A stretch of 64,000 nt of DNA from Clostridiales bacterium. GTDB lineage: Bacteria; Bacillota; Clostridia; Lachnospirales; Lachnospiraceae. Location of the stretch: positions 186,001 through 250,000 of the forward strand of contig DUNO01000001.1 of the NCBI GenBank assembly GCA_012839295.1. The letters run 5' to 3'. The notes beneath the pieces are model-generated. The model was not told the DNA's origin. It did not search any database and saw only the letters and a list, made by a program, of their open reading frames with translations. A program made the position numbers and the translations under genes. Each line of letters starts with the position of its first letter. Position 1 is the first letter of the stretch. Positions 1 to 8,711 of the stretch are shown here, one piece after another.

Positions 1-10
1 AATACCCGGT

Positions 11-2011
11 ATGAAAGTGAGGGGAGAGTTCGATGTCATTGTAGCAGGGGGCGGTACCGCCGGAGCTATGGCTGCGTTACATGCGGCCAGGAACGGACTG
101 AAGACCCTGCTTCTTGAGATGAACAAGGACCTGGGAGGAACAGGAACCGTAGGGGGCGTAAGCACCTATTGGTTTGGAAAACGATACCGGGATGTGCAGG
201 AAATTGATGAGGAAATACAAAAAATCTATGACAGGCTGTCCTTAATACGTAATCCCGGAATATGGAATGCCCATGATGATTGGAATCCGGGAATAAAAGG
301 TATGGTATTAGCAAAGCTTTGCAGGGCTGCGGGAGTCGTTATGGAATATGACAGTCAGGTCTTCGGAGTGATGAAGGACAGGGCTTCCGGAAGAATAAAG
401 GGTGTTGCGGCAGTCATAAAGGAAGAAGCCGTCTGCTGTTATGCAAAATATATTGTGGATGCAACCGGAGACGGAGATATTGCCAGCTTTGCCGGGGCAG
501 CTTTTCGTTACGGCTCGGAGAGGGACCATATTACGTATTGGGCTTCCCTTGCCCAATATACATCTCCGGACGGATACCGCAATAATTTTTCATCCATGCT
601 TATCGTATCCGACCCCTTTGATTATACCCGGTTTATTTGTACCGCCAGGCTCAGGGGAGACCAGACCTTTGATCACGGTACTTATGTAAGTCCCAGAGAA
701 TCAAGGCACATCAGGGGAAGGTATGAAATCAGCCTGAAGGATATCCTGGAATTTCGTACCTATAAGGACGGCATTTATACCTGCTTCAGTAATTATGATC
801 CCAAAGGAAAGCTATCTGCCGACATGGTGTATGCGGGTGTCCTTCCGCCGCAGGTATCCATACAGATACCTCTTGGGGCACTGCTTCCCGTGGATAGGAA
901 TAACAGGCTTATCCCGGGAATTATTGTGGCGGGAAAAGCAATTTCCTGTACCCATAATGCATTTCCGAGTATCCGCATGCAGCCGGATTTGGTGCATCAG
1001 GGAACCGTCATAGGCTATATTCTGGCAAAAGCCATAGAGGCAAATACGGATATCCACTTACTGGGCAGCACGGAAATAAAAGAAATGATCAGGAATTATA
1101 CGGGTGATCCATTGAGCTTGCCCTGCAGAACCATGAAGCAGGAAGAGGCGGTGCGGACAATATCTGCGGAGGACCGGACCCATTGGGTCGACCTTGACTT
1201 TACGGAAGAGGTACTCCAGGAGGGCAGGAGCCTTCGGATTATGACAGCCCCTTCCGAAGAGATCAGACCGCTGTTGGAGCAAAGATATGCTGATTTGGTT
1301 AACAGGGTGAAGGACAAGGATAGGACCGGCATCGGATTATTGGAAAGACTGGCCGGATACCTGCTGTGGCATGGAAGTGGGCTTGGCCTGAAGCTGCATG
1401 TGAAATCAATCATGGAGGAGCTAAAGCAGGCGGAGGGACTGCCGGAGAGAACCGGACCCACCAAATGTGTTCAGCTTTTACCCGATCACGGTGTCATGCC
1501 GGAGCTTGTATACCGGATCAATCTCCTTGCCTGGTCGGATTCGGAATGTGTCCTTGAGCCCTTTCCGTTGATTTTAGAGAGGCTAAAGGGACTTGAACGG
1601 GACTATATCAATATCAATAAGGGGATTTATCACTATATCGAAGCATTTTCCTATGTCGCGGAACGAACCGGAAGACCGGAGTTTATTCCTTTGCTGCTGC
1701 AGCTTTGTGAATTCAAGGAATTTTGTGAAATAATGAAGCCGCAGTTGAAGGCAGAGCTTCTTACAGAGCGGCTGTCCATTCTTTTATTATCCCTGTACCG
1801 GGCATTGGCAAGATGCGGAGAGAGAAAAGGATATGAGGGACTGGTCCAGCTGCTGTTGGCAGAAAGTCTGCCAATTGCGGCATCTGCCGGCAGGGAATTA
1901 GAAGCATTAACAGGTGTAAGCTTCGGACTCGATGACCGGAGCTGGAGGGAATACGTGAATGCTCTTGAAGATCCGGTCAAGATACAGGCCATCAGCAAGA
2001 AAATATGGTAA
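11..2011 (+). CDS. FAD-dependent oxidoreductase (FAD_oxidored-like), N-terminus may lie outside the window
   Basis: Predicted flavoprotein of about 666 residues. The N-terminus carries the Rossmann dinucleotide-binding motif VAGGGTAGAMAA (about residues 11-22), followed by an acidic strand end (LLLEMN) and GGTGTVGG. A second FAD-contact motif, DATGDGDIA, lies near residue 150. The last 250 residues look all-helical and carry no motif I recognise. The family oxidises small organic substrates; the substrate here is unknown. The reading frame is open to the window edge, so the ATG at 11 is only the first visible start and no ribosome binding site can be checked. A Gfo/Idh/MocA dehydrogenase follows on the same strand, so both may belong to one sugar or cyclitol pathway (inference). 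Confidence 0.8.
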   Translation: MKVRGEFDVIVAGGGTAGAMAALHAARNGLKTLLLEMNKDLGGTGTVGGVSTYWFGKRYRDVQEIDEEIQKIYDRLSLIRNPGIWNAHDDWNPGIKGMVLAKLCRAAGVVMEYDSQVFGVMKDRASGRIKGVAAVIKEEAVCCYAKYIVDATGDGDIASFAGAAFRYGSERDHITYWASLAQYTSPDGYRNNFSSMLIVSDPFDYTRFICTARLRGDQTFDHGTYVSPRESRHIRGRYEISLKDILEFRTYKDGIYTCFSNYDPKGKLSADMVYAGVLPPQVSIQIPLGALLPVDRNNRLIPGIIVAGKAISCTHNAFPSIRMQPDLVHQGTVIGYILAKAIEANTDIHLLGSTEIKEMIRNYTGDPLSLPCRTMKQEEAVRTISAEDRTHWVDLDFTEEVLQEGRSLRIMTAPSEEIRPLLEQRYADLVNRVKDKDRTGIGLLERLAGYLLWHGSGLGLKLHVKSIMEELKQAEGLPERTGPTKCVQLLPDHGVMPELVYRINLLAWSDSECVLEPFPLILERLKGLERDYININKGIYHYIEAFSYVAERTGRPEFIPLLLQLCEFKEFCEIMKPQLKAELLTERLSILLLSLYRALARCGERKGYEGLVQLLLAESLPIAASAGRELEALTGVSFGLDDRSWREYVNALEDPVKIQAISKKIW

Positions 2012-2091
2012 GATAGAGTGTTGTATATAAAAAGCCCTCACCGTAATCATCAAAAGGTAAAATAAAAAATATTGCAGTTTGGAGGATGAAT

Positions 2092-3342
2092 ATGAAATTA
2101 GCAGTGATAGGTGCAGGAGGAAGAGGAACTGCATATTGTGATTATGCTTTTAATTCCAGGAAAGCAGAGATTGCAGCAGTTGTTGAGCCCAATGAAGAAC
2201 GAAGAAAAATTGCGGCAGACAAATACCGGATTCCGGCAGAGATGCAGTTTGAATCCGCCGGAGAATTCTTTGGGAAAGGAAAACTATGTGATGCGGTAAT
2301 CATTGCTTCCATGGACAGGGACCATTATCAGCAGGCGATGGAAGCGATTGCGCTGGGCTATGACATCCTTCTGGAGAAGCCTATTTCGCCGGACGCGAAG
2401 GAATGCATCGAGATTCAGAGGAAAGCAAACCAATGCGGTTGCAAGGTAATCGTCTGCCATGTTCTGCGTTATACCAATTTCTTCAATACTTTAAAGAAGA
2501 TAGTGGATAGTGGGGAATTGGGCAGGATTCTATCCATCCAGCATAATGAGAATATCGGAAATTATCATATGGCACATTCCTTTGTGCGGGGGAATTGGAG
2601 AAGGAGTGACCTGTCCAGCCCGTTGATTCTTCAAAAAGCCTGCCATGATCTTGATATCCTCACCTGGCTTGTGGGTTCTGAGACAAAACGGATTGCCTCC
2701 TATGGAAATCTGTCTTATTTTAAAGAAGAGAACGCTCCGGCAAACAGCTCTGACCGGTGCCTGACCTGTGCTGCTGCAGAGGCATGCCGCTTTGATGCCA
2801 GAAAGATGTATCTTCCGGTTCTCGGTATCTGGCCCGCCAGTATGGTGACCGGGGACCAGACCGAAGAGGGCGTTTTGGAAGCATTAAAGACAAGTCCGTA
2901 TGGGCGCTGCGTATACCGCTGCGATAATAACGTTTGTGACAACCAGGTTACAATTATCGAATATAAAAACGGAGTAACCGTAACCTTTAACCTTAGCGGT
3001 TTTACGAATAAAATAAGCAGAACAATAAAGATCATGTGCGAAAACGGCGAAATCAGGGGAGATGACAGTCAAAATACCATTGAAATAACACATTTTGCAG
3101 CAAACTCTGCCCAGAGCTATGAGCAGCGGGTAATACATACCGGAAATGTTACGGGAGGACATGGAGGCGGCGACATCGGGCTGATGGAAGACTTTATGAA
3201 ATTACTGCAAAAGAAAACACAAACGAGCAGAACTGCTATCGATCAATCCATAGAAAGCCACATCATGGCTTTTGCCGCAGAGCAATCCAGATTGAGCGGT
3301 ATTGTGGCAGATATGGATGAATTTAAAAGGAACTTATTATAA
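2092..3342 (+). CDS. Gfo/Idh/MocA-family NAD(P)-dependent oxidoreductase
   Basis: Predicted 416-residue dehydrogenase. The N-terminal Rossmann motif is VIGAGGRGTAY, and LLEKPIS near residue 95 is the conserved EKP motif that places the catalytic lysine in this family. The C-terminal half is the usual alpha/beta substrate domain. It contains a cysteine cluster (CLTCAAAEAC, with further Cys residues about 50 residues later) that could bind metal but is not typical of the family. An ATG at 2086 abuts GGAGG with no spacing, so the ATG at 2092, six bases from the GGAGG at 2081-2085, is the better start. Substrates in this family are sugars, inositols or their derivatives; I cannot assign one. Confidence 0.85.
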   Translation: MKLAVIGAGGRGTAYCDYAFNSRKAEIAAVVEPNEERRKIAADKYRIPAEMQFESAGEFFGKGKLCDAVIIASMDRDHYQQAMEAIALGYDILLEKPISPDAKECIEIQRKANQCGCKVIVCHVLRYTNFFNTLKKIVDSGELGRILSIQHNENIGNYHMAHSFVRGNWRRSDLSSPLILQKACHDLDILTWLVGSETKRIASYGNLSYFKEENAPANSSDRCLTCAAAEACRFDARKMYLPVLGIWPASMVTGDQTEEGVLEALKTSPYGRCVYRCDNNVCDNQVTIIEYKNGVTVTFNLSGFTNKISRTIKIMCENGEIRGDDSQNTIEITHFAANSAQSYEQRVIHTGNVTGGHGGGDIGLMEDFMKLLQKKTQTSRTAIDQSIESHIMAFAAEQSRLSGIVADMDEFKRNLL

Positions 3343-3354
3343 GAGGGTCACCTG

Positions 3355-3390
3355 ACACCCACCCGTCAACACAGTTAACGGGTGGGTGTT
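3355..3390 (+). terminator. Rho-independent type terminator after the Gfo/Idh/MocA gene
   Basis: ACACCCACCCGT at 3355-3366 pairs perfectly with ACGGGTGGGTGT at 3378-3389, with an 11-nt loop. The T run after it is short and broken (TATTATT), so termination may be moderate. Confidence 0.65.
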
Positions 3391-3392
3391 AT

Positions 3393-3503
3393 TATCATAT
3401 CCCTCAAACGGGTACAATCAAGTTCTGGCTATCAAATGCCGATCGTGTTGAAATTGGCACGATCCACTATGTTGATTCGATGGCGGATTGGGGGATGCAG
3501 TGA
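3393..3503 (+). pseudogene. Possible coding remnant, unidentified
   Basis: One frame reads through without a start codon and ends at TGA 3501-3503. It translates to a plausible beta-rich peptide (for example TIKFWLSNADRVEIGTIHYV). It may be the last 30 or so residues of a lost gene. I do not recognise the family and the call rests on protein-like composition only. Confidence 0.2.
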
Positions 3504-3588
3504 TAAACAGCATTGACAAGGCCGCTGTAATATAATAAGCTGAATCATAGTTTAAATTCATCCCTTGTCAAGGTTTTAGGGGAGGATT

Positions 3589-3709
3589 ATGAGCAATTTT
3601 GTTTCGATTTGAAGCTGTAGGAAAGGGATATCATTTTGAAGCTGTAGGAAAGGGATATCATTCCGGTGAAAATGAGACAGGAAAACCGGTTGAGGAGATT
3701 GAATGGTGA
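3589..3709 (+). pseudogene. Internally deleted remnant of an ABC-transporter ATPase (LolD/MacB-type)
   Basis: A strong ribosome binding site (GGGGAGG, 3579-3585) precedes ATG 3589, but that frame stops after seven codons. One frame over, an uninterrupted frame (3605-3709) reads RFEAVGKGYH, then FEAVGKGYH again, then SGENETGKPVEEIEW and TGA. The first part resembles the N-terminal strand of LolD-type ATPases (F-x-x-V-x-K-x-Y). The last part resembles the PVxxIEW-like tail that I associate with clostridial members of this family. Walker A, signature and Walker B regions are absent. The stop overlaps the permease start as TGATG (3707-3711), the coupling expected of an ATPase-permease operon. Alternatively the seven-codon frame is a leader peptide, but that does not explain the downstream match. 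Confidence 0.5.
3608..3661 (+). repeat. Perfect 27-bp tandem duplication inside the ATPase remnant
   Basis: The 27-bp unit at 3608-3634 is repeated exactly at 3635-3661. In the remnant's frame each copy encodes the nine residues FEAVGKGYH, so the duplication kept the frame. Confidence 0.9.
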
Positions 3710-6700
3710 TGATGAATTCTGCCTGGAACAAAAATAACCGCCGTGAGATACGGCATACCTTAGGCCGCTATATTGCAATCCTTATGATTATCGCCCTTGG
3801 CGTAGGTTTTTTCTCCGGACTTAAGGTTACCCGGGAAGCAATGATACGGACGGGGGATACCTATATTAAAAATTCCAATATGTATGATTACCGGCTCCTG
3901 TCAACCCTGGGCGTAACAAAAGAGGATGCGGGGGAAATTAGCGGACTGGAGGGTGTCCAGGCTGCCGAAGCAGCTGTCTATGCGGACTTTATTACCGACT
4001 ATAACGGTCATGCGGATATTATCCTGAAGGCACATTCCATTACGGAACAGTTAAACCGGCTGAATATAACCGCAGGCAGGCTGCCGGAGGCGGATAACGA
4101 ATGTGTCGTGGATGCCCTCGCTTTTACGGAAGCGGATATCGGGAACACCATCATAGTTTCCGACAAGAACGCGGAGGATACCATAGAAAGCTTTACCTAC
4201 CGGGAATACACCATTGTCGGCGTATGCAACTCCGTTAATTATATGTACCGCAGTGACCGGGGCACTACAAGGCTGGCAGGAGGTGCCGTAGCAGCCTTTG
4301 TCTATATCCCGGAAGGAGGCTTCTCCTTTGATTATTACAATGAAATCTATGTTACATTGAAGAATAATCAGGGACTGATCTTTAGCAGGGACTATGAAGC
4401 CGCAGTCTCCTCCATGGAGCAGCCCTTAACCGATGCCATTGAAAAACGGGCAGAGCTCCGCTACCAGGATATTGTGGAGGGAGCTAACGACAAGATTGAT
4501 GAGGCTCAGGGTGAATATGATGAATCCTATGGCGAATATCTGGATAAAAAAGCAGAGGCTGATACCAAATTACAGGATGCCTGGAACACACTGGAGGATG
4601 CCAGGGTTAAGATCAGGGAAAATGAGGGTAAGCTATCCGACGGGGAGAAGAAGTTAGAGGAAGGCCGGGAAGAATACAATTCCTCCCTTGCAGACTATAA
4701 CAGCTCCAAAGCCTTGTATGAGGCAAAGAAAAAGGAAACCCTGCATACCCTGGAGACAAAGCAGCAGGAGCTTGACAATAGCCGGACAAAAGTAACTGGG
4801 GGCTTAAGCCAGATCGAAGAGAGCGGAGTCCTGGAGCAGTACAATACCCTGACTGGGTCGCAAAGAACCCTGAAGGCTGCCCTGGCTGAAGTTACGGATA
4901 CCGGCAGCCTGGAATATAGGACATATGAGGCTCAGCTAAAGCAGGTAGAAGAGGGGATTGCCCGGATAGAGGCCACTGGAATGATAGAACAATACCAGAG
5001 CTTAACAGAGTCCCTGTCCCAGATTGATATTGCACAGACGCAGCTTAATGGGTCAAGGGATATGGCAGGCTCCCAATTTGCAGAAACAGAAAAGCAGCTT
5101 GCCTCGGCAAAAGCACAGCTTGATGCGGCAAAGCAGACGATAGAGAACCATAGGAAGGAAATTGCAGAAGGAAAGGCGGCACTGGCAGAGGCAAAGGAGG
5201 AATATGCGGATGGCCTGGAGGAATACAACGAGACAAAGGCGGAGACAGAGGACTCCTTAAAGGAAGCGGAGGATAAATTAGCTGATGCAAAGGAGAAGAT
5301 CGAACAGGCCAGAGCGGATATTAAGGAGCTGGCTAAGCCGGTCTGCTATGTACTGGACAGGAGTAAAAACACCGGTTATGCCTGCTTTGAAAATGATTCC
5401 TCCGTCGTGGAAGGGATTGCAAAGGTATTTCCCTTTTTCTTCTTTCTGGTGGCTGCCCTGGTCTGCAGTACTACCATGACCAGAATGGTGGATGAACAGC
5501 GGACCCAGATCGGTACGCTAAAAGCCCTGGGCTACAGCAACAGGGCGATCGCCTGGAGATATATTTCCTATTCGGGAAGTGCTGCAATCCTTGGCTGTAT
5601 TCTGGGATATGCCGTAGGTACGAAGTTATTTCCCTTTGCCATCTGGCAGGCCTACAAAATGCTCTATAGCTTTGCGGAAATCCGGTATGTATTTAACGGC
5701 GTCCTGGCGCTCCTGATGCTTTTGGTGTCCCTGCTCTGCTCCGTAGGTGCAACCTGCGCCGCCAGCAAGGCGGAGCTGTCGCAGATGCCGGCAGCGCTCA
5801 TGCGCCCCAAGGCTCCCAAGGCAGGAAAGAGGATTTTCCTGGAATATATCCCCCTGGTTTGGAGCAGGGTGAGCTTCCTGCACAAGGTCTCCATCCGTAA
5901 TATTTTACGGTATAAGAAGCGCCTCTTTATGATGGTGCTTGGCACGGGGGGCTGTATGGCGCTGCTCCTGGCAGGTCTGGGCCTTAATGACTCCATCAGC
6001 AATATTGCGGATGACCAGTTTGATACCATCATGATGTACGATTACACCATATCCTTCCAGGAGGCGCAGACGGAGGACGGGATGGAAGACTTTAGGAAGG
6101 ACACCGCCGGACTGCTTTCGGAATGTGTATTTGTCTGCACGGATACTTATGAAATCACTGGTAAAGGCGGTACCCAGAGGGTAAATGTCATTGCAAGTGA
6201 CGATCCTGATATCACCAAGGTAATTGGCCTTCATTTAAATGGCAGGACAGTTCCCTTCCCGGAGGATGGTTATGTTGCCATCAATGACCGCCTGGCAGAA
6301 ACAGAAGGGGTAGGGATAGGGGATACGCTGACCCTCAGCCTGAACGATACACAGACCTATCAGGTGGCCATTGGAGGAATCTTTAAGAATTATGCCTACA
6401 ACTATATGTATATGAGCGGAGAAACCTACAGGCAGGTATTTGGAAAGGAGCCCTCCTATCAGACCGCTTATGGAACCACGGATTCGGATCAGCTGTATGA
6501 TATTTCCGCAAGGCTTATGAAGGACTACGGGGCATCCAATGTGTATGTCACTGCGGATACCAGGGAGCATGTGACCAATATGATGGAAAGCCTGAATTAT
6601 ATTGTCTGGCTGGTGATCGCCTGCGCCGGTGCCCTGGCCTTTGTGGTAATGTACAACCTGAGCAATATCAACATCACTGAGAGAAACAGGGAGATTGCAA

Positions 6701-6993
6701 CGATCAAGGTGCTGGGCTTTTATCCCATGGAAACCTATAGCTATGTTTTCAGGGAGAATATGGTCATTACCCTGATCAGTACGGTACCCGGCCTTTTAGC
6801 AGGAATTTATCTGCACCGCTTTGTTATGGAGCAGATAAAGATCGAGGCCGTATCCTTTAATATACGGATATTGCCCATGAGCTATGTCTATGCCCTGCTG
6901 GTAACCTTCGGCCTGACAATACTTGTCAACTTAATCCTGGCAAGGAAAATTGAAGGAATCCATATGGCGGAGTCATTAAAGTCCGTTGAGTAA
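3703..6993 (+). CDS. FtsX/MacB-family ABC transporter permease with long periplasmic-side coiled coil
   Basis: A 1096-residue membrane protein. It has an N-terminal transmembrane segment (about residues 21-42), an extracytoplasmic region, then a long heptad-like Glu/Lys/Ala-rich coiled coil (about residues 255-530). A first FtsX permease block follows (about 560-700, with FPFFFFLVAALVCSTTM), then a second extracytoplasmic domain and a second FtsX block (about 960-1090). This is the layout of large Gram-positive permeases that export lipoproteins, peptides or antibiotics or remodel the envelope. They need a separate LolD-like ATPase, and here only a deleted remnant of one sits directly upstream, so the permease may be orphaned or use an ATPase encoded elsewhere. 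GAGGAG at 3692-3697 fits ATG 3703; ATGs at 3709 and 3712 are alternatives. Confidence 0.88.
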   Translation: MVMMNSAWNKNNRREIRHTLGRYIAILMIIALGVGFFSGLKVTREAMIRTGDTYIKNSNMYDYRLLSTLGVTKEDAGEISGLEGVQAAEAAVYADFITDYNGHADIILKAHSITEQLNRLNITAGRLPEADNECVVDALAFTEADIGNTIIVSDKNAEDTIESFTYREYTIVGVCNSVNYMYRSDRGTTRLAGGAVAAFVYIPEGGFSFDYYNEIYVTLKNNQGLIFSRDYEAAVSSMEQPLTDAIEKRAELRYQDIVEGANDKIDEAQGEYDESYGEYLDKKAEADTKLQDAWNTLEDARVKIRENEGKLSDGEKKLEEGREEYNSSLADYNSSKALYEAKKKETLHTLETKQQELDNSRTKVTGGLSQIEESGVLEQYNTLTGSQRTLKAALAEVTDTGSLEYRTYEAQLKQVEEGIARIEATGMIEQYQSLTESLSQIDIAQTQLNGSRDMAGSQFAETEKQLASAKAQLDAAKQTIENHRKEIAEGKAALAEAKEEYADGLEEYNETKAETEDSLKEAEDKLADAKEKIEQARADIKELAKPVCYVLDRSKNTGYACFENDSSVVEGIAKVFPFFFFLVAALVCSTTMTRMVDEQRTQIGTLKALGYSNRAIAWRYISYSGSAAILGCILGYAVGTKLFPFAIWQAYKMLYSFAEIRYVFNGVLALLMLLVSLLCSVGATCAASKAELSQMPAALMRPKAPKAGKRIFLEYIPLVWSRVSFLHKVSIRNILRYKKRLFMMVLGTGGCMALLLAGLGLNDSISNIADDQFDTIMMYDYTISFQEAQTEDGMEDFRKDTAGLLSECVFVCTDTYEITGKGGTQRVNVIASDDPDITKVIGLHLNGRTVPFPEDGYVAINDRLAETEGVGIGDTLTLSLNDTQTYQVAIGGIFKNYAYNYMYMSGETYRQVFGKEPSYQTAYGTTDSDQLYDISARLMKDYGASNVYVTADTREHVTNMMESLNYIVWLVIACAGALAFVVMYNLSNINITERNREIATIKVLGFYPMETYSYVFRENMVITLISTVPGLLAGIYLHRFVMEQIKIEAVSFNIRILPMSYVYALLVTFGLTILVNLILARKIEGIHMAESLKSVE

Positions 6994-7046
6994 AAAAGAC
7001 GCCTTGATTTTGGTCTGTAAAAACCATTTTCAAGGCGCCTTTTTAT
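6994..7046 (+). terminator. Terminator after the FtsX-family permease
   Basis: AGACGCCTTGA pairs with TCAAGGCGCCT with one mismatch, around an inner stem GGT/ACC, followed by TTTTTATT. It starts right after the stop codon. Confidence 0.75.
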
Positions 7047-7100
7047 TGGCTATCGTGTAAAATACAGGTATTATTCATTCAACAAACGGGAATATTAATG

Positions 7101-7424
7101 CTATCCCTGCTGTAACCGGTTGATATGGTTCAAAATCAAAAGCATGTCACTATCATTTAGTGTCTTCAGACCCTCAACTGCTTTTTGGATCAGCTCGGGA
7201 TGGGAGACCTGTTCATCAAAAAATTCTACGGGTGTAACATCAAAATACTCGCAAATTGCGAAGAATTCCTTAAGAGGCGGCAAAGATTTCCCTGAGGTAA
7301 TGTTGTAAATATAACCTCTGCTATGCCCCAATTCATAACTCAACTTATATTCCGATAACCCTTTTTGTAATCTTAACTGTGTAATGCGTTCGCGTACATA
7401 TTTTTCGTATTCGTGTGCTGCCAA
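7101..7424 (-). CDS. XRE-family helix-turn-helix regulator
   Basis: A small DNA-binding protein of about 107 residues with one lambda-repressor-like HTH. The span RITQLRLQKGLSEYKLSYEL begins helices 1-2, GHSRGYIYNITSGK is the recognition region, and LKEFFAICEYFDVTPVEFF is the typical last helix pair. An ATG at 7448 lies upstream of the ribosome binding site. The best start is TTG at 7424, eight bases after GGAGG (plus-strand 7433-7437). Its promoter overlaps that of the divergent GGDEF gene, so it may repress itself and that neighbour (inference). The C-terminal 30 residues carry no effector domain. Confidence 0.85.
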   Translation of the reverse strand: MAAHEYEKYVRERITQLRLQKGLSEYKLSYELGHSRGYIYNITSGKSLPPLKEFFAICEYFDVTPVEFFDEQVSHPELIQKAVEGLKTLNDSDMLLILNHINRLQQG

Positions 7425-7478
7425 TATAATCACCTCCAAATGTATCATAGATGATAAAGCAAAATAATTAATCCAAGC

Positions 7479-7524
7479 ATATATGTTGTTGCACTTGCAA
7501 TAGTCAAATAGAATATGTTATAAT
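7479..7524. promoter_or_regulatory. Overlapping divergent promoters between the XRE and GGDEF genes
   Basis: Plus strand: TTGCAA (7495-7500), 18 nt, TATAAT (7519-7524), pointing to the GGDEF gene with a leader of over 200 nt. Minus strand: TTGACT (complement of 7502-7507), 17 nt, ATATAT (7479-7484), pointing to the XRE gene. The core elements interleave, so the two transcripts should compete or share an operator. The rest of the 300-base gap is AT-rich with no gene seen. Confidence 0.5.
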
Positions 7525-7755
7525 CATACATTATATGGAGTCAGTAGGATATTATACCTATATCCATCAAATATTATTGGATACTAACATATTTTAGTAT
7601 TATTTGTGCCTAAAATCTTTTGCAAGAAATTGTTGAAATGAGAGATAGATATTTAGGTATTGCGGATGGTTTGCTGGTAGGAAAATTATTTCAGAGATGA
7701 AAATATTTTTAGATGTTCTTTAGTTTGTAACGTCAGGAATATACCGAAGGAACGG

Positions 7756-8583
7756 ATGAAGATGAAGTTTGATAGTATAACACAGGCAATGGCATCGGTA
7801 ACGGTGCTGCAGAAATATTATCCTGTTATTCGGATTCGGAATGCAGGCAATGGACAGATACTTTGTGAAAACGAAAAAACAGACGCACCCCAGGAGGCTC
7901 CACAAAGCGTCCCCTTCCTGGGGGAGTGTATACAGGGGGTAGAATTCTGTATCAGGGAGGAAAATGGGGTGCTGGAAATCATCACAAGCGTGCCGGTCAC
8001 TGTAGACGGCCAGGCTTGCTGTCTGGAGCTTATTTATCTGGATGATATGAGGGCCGGCTCCACCTCGCTGATGCACGTACAGCGGCTGGCGATTACAGAT
8101 GCCCTGACGAATCTTTATAACCGCAGGTTTATCAATGAGCAGCTTCCGATTGACCTGGAACGTTCCTTCCGCAATAATGATCCTGTGTCCTTTATTTATA
8201 CCGACATAGATTATTTTAAAATGATTAATGACCGGTACGGCCATATCGCCGGTGACAATATTCTAAAGGAGGTCGCGGACGTCTTCCTTAAAAATGTCCG
8301 CAGAAAGGATGGCTGGGTAGCCCGTTATGGGGGGGATGAATTCCTGATCTGCCTGCCGGAGATCAACCATCTCCTGGCCGGTAAAATGGCAAACCGCATC
8401 CGCTGCTCCATAGAGGCCAGATGCCTCCATATCAATGGGGAAAATGTAAAAATCACCTGCAGCTTCGGCGTGGAGACCGTCCGCAAGGAAAGCGGGATCC
8501 ATTCCATCAACCAGGTAATCGAAATGATGGATAAAAAGCTGTATCAGGCAAAAAATAAGGGGAGAAACCAAGTTGTAACATGA
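7756..8583 (+). CDS. GGDEF-domain protein, probable diguanylate cyclase
   Basis: A 275-residue cytoplasmic protein with no membrane segment. Residues 1-105 form a small sensory domain I cannot name. Residues 110-275 are a GGDEF domain: DALTNLYNRRF at its start, DIDYFKMINDRYGH for metal and substrate contacts, and an intact signature YGGDEF. The intact signature predicts synthesis of cyclic di-GMP from two GTP. An RRKD tetrad precedes the signature but is one residue too far for the canonical inhibitory RxxD site, so product inhibition may be absent. AAGGA at 7747-7751 serves ATG 7756 or 7762. A perfect hairpin follows the gene. Confidence 0.85.
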   Translation: MKMKFDSITQAMASVTVLQKYYPVIRIRNAGNGQILCENEKTDAPQEAPQSVPFLGECIQGVEFCIREENGVLEIITSVPVTVDGQACCLELIYLDDMRAGSTSLMHVQRLAITDALTNLYNRRFINEQLPIDLERSFRNNDPVSFIYTDIDYFKMINDRYGHIAGDNILKEVADVFLKNVRRKDGWVARYGGDEFLICLPEINHLLAGKMANRIRCSIEARCLHINGENVKITCSFGVETVRKESGIHSINQVIEMMDKKLYQAKNKGRNQVVT

Positions 8584-8630
8584 AAATAGAAAGCAGGAGG
8601 AAGCCGTAAGCGGTTTTACCTGCCATGAAT

Positions 8631-8674
8631 AAGAGATCCCGGGAGGCCTCCGCATAAGCCGCCCGGGATCTCTT
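8631..8674. terminator. Perfect 13-bp hairpin between convergent genes
   Basis: AAGAGATCCCGGG (8631-8643) pairs exactly with CCCGGGATCTCTT (8662-8674). It sits between the convergent GGDEF and cbiK genes and can serve both. The plus side lacks a strong T run (AGGTTT). Confidence 0.65.
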
Positions 8675-8711
8675 AGGTTTACGGTCCTCCAGGAAGTTTT
8701 GTTGATATAGC

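Noticed and set aside
3589-3612. Seven-codon leader peptide MSNFVSI as an attenuator
   Set aside because: No alternative hairpins or regulatory codons are seen, and the downstream ATPase-like frame explains the region better.
7425-7448. ATG start of the XRE regulator at 7448
   Set aside because: It lies upstream of the GGAGG that serves TTG 7424.
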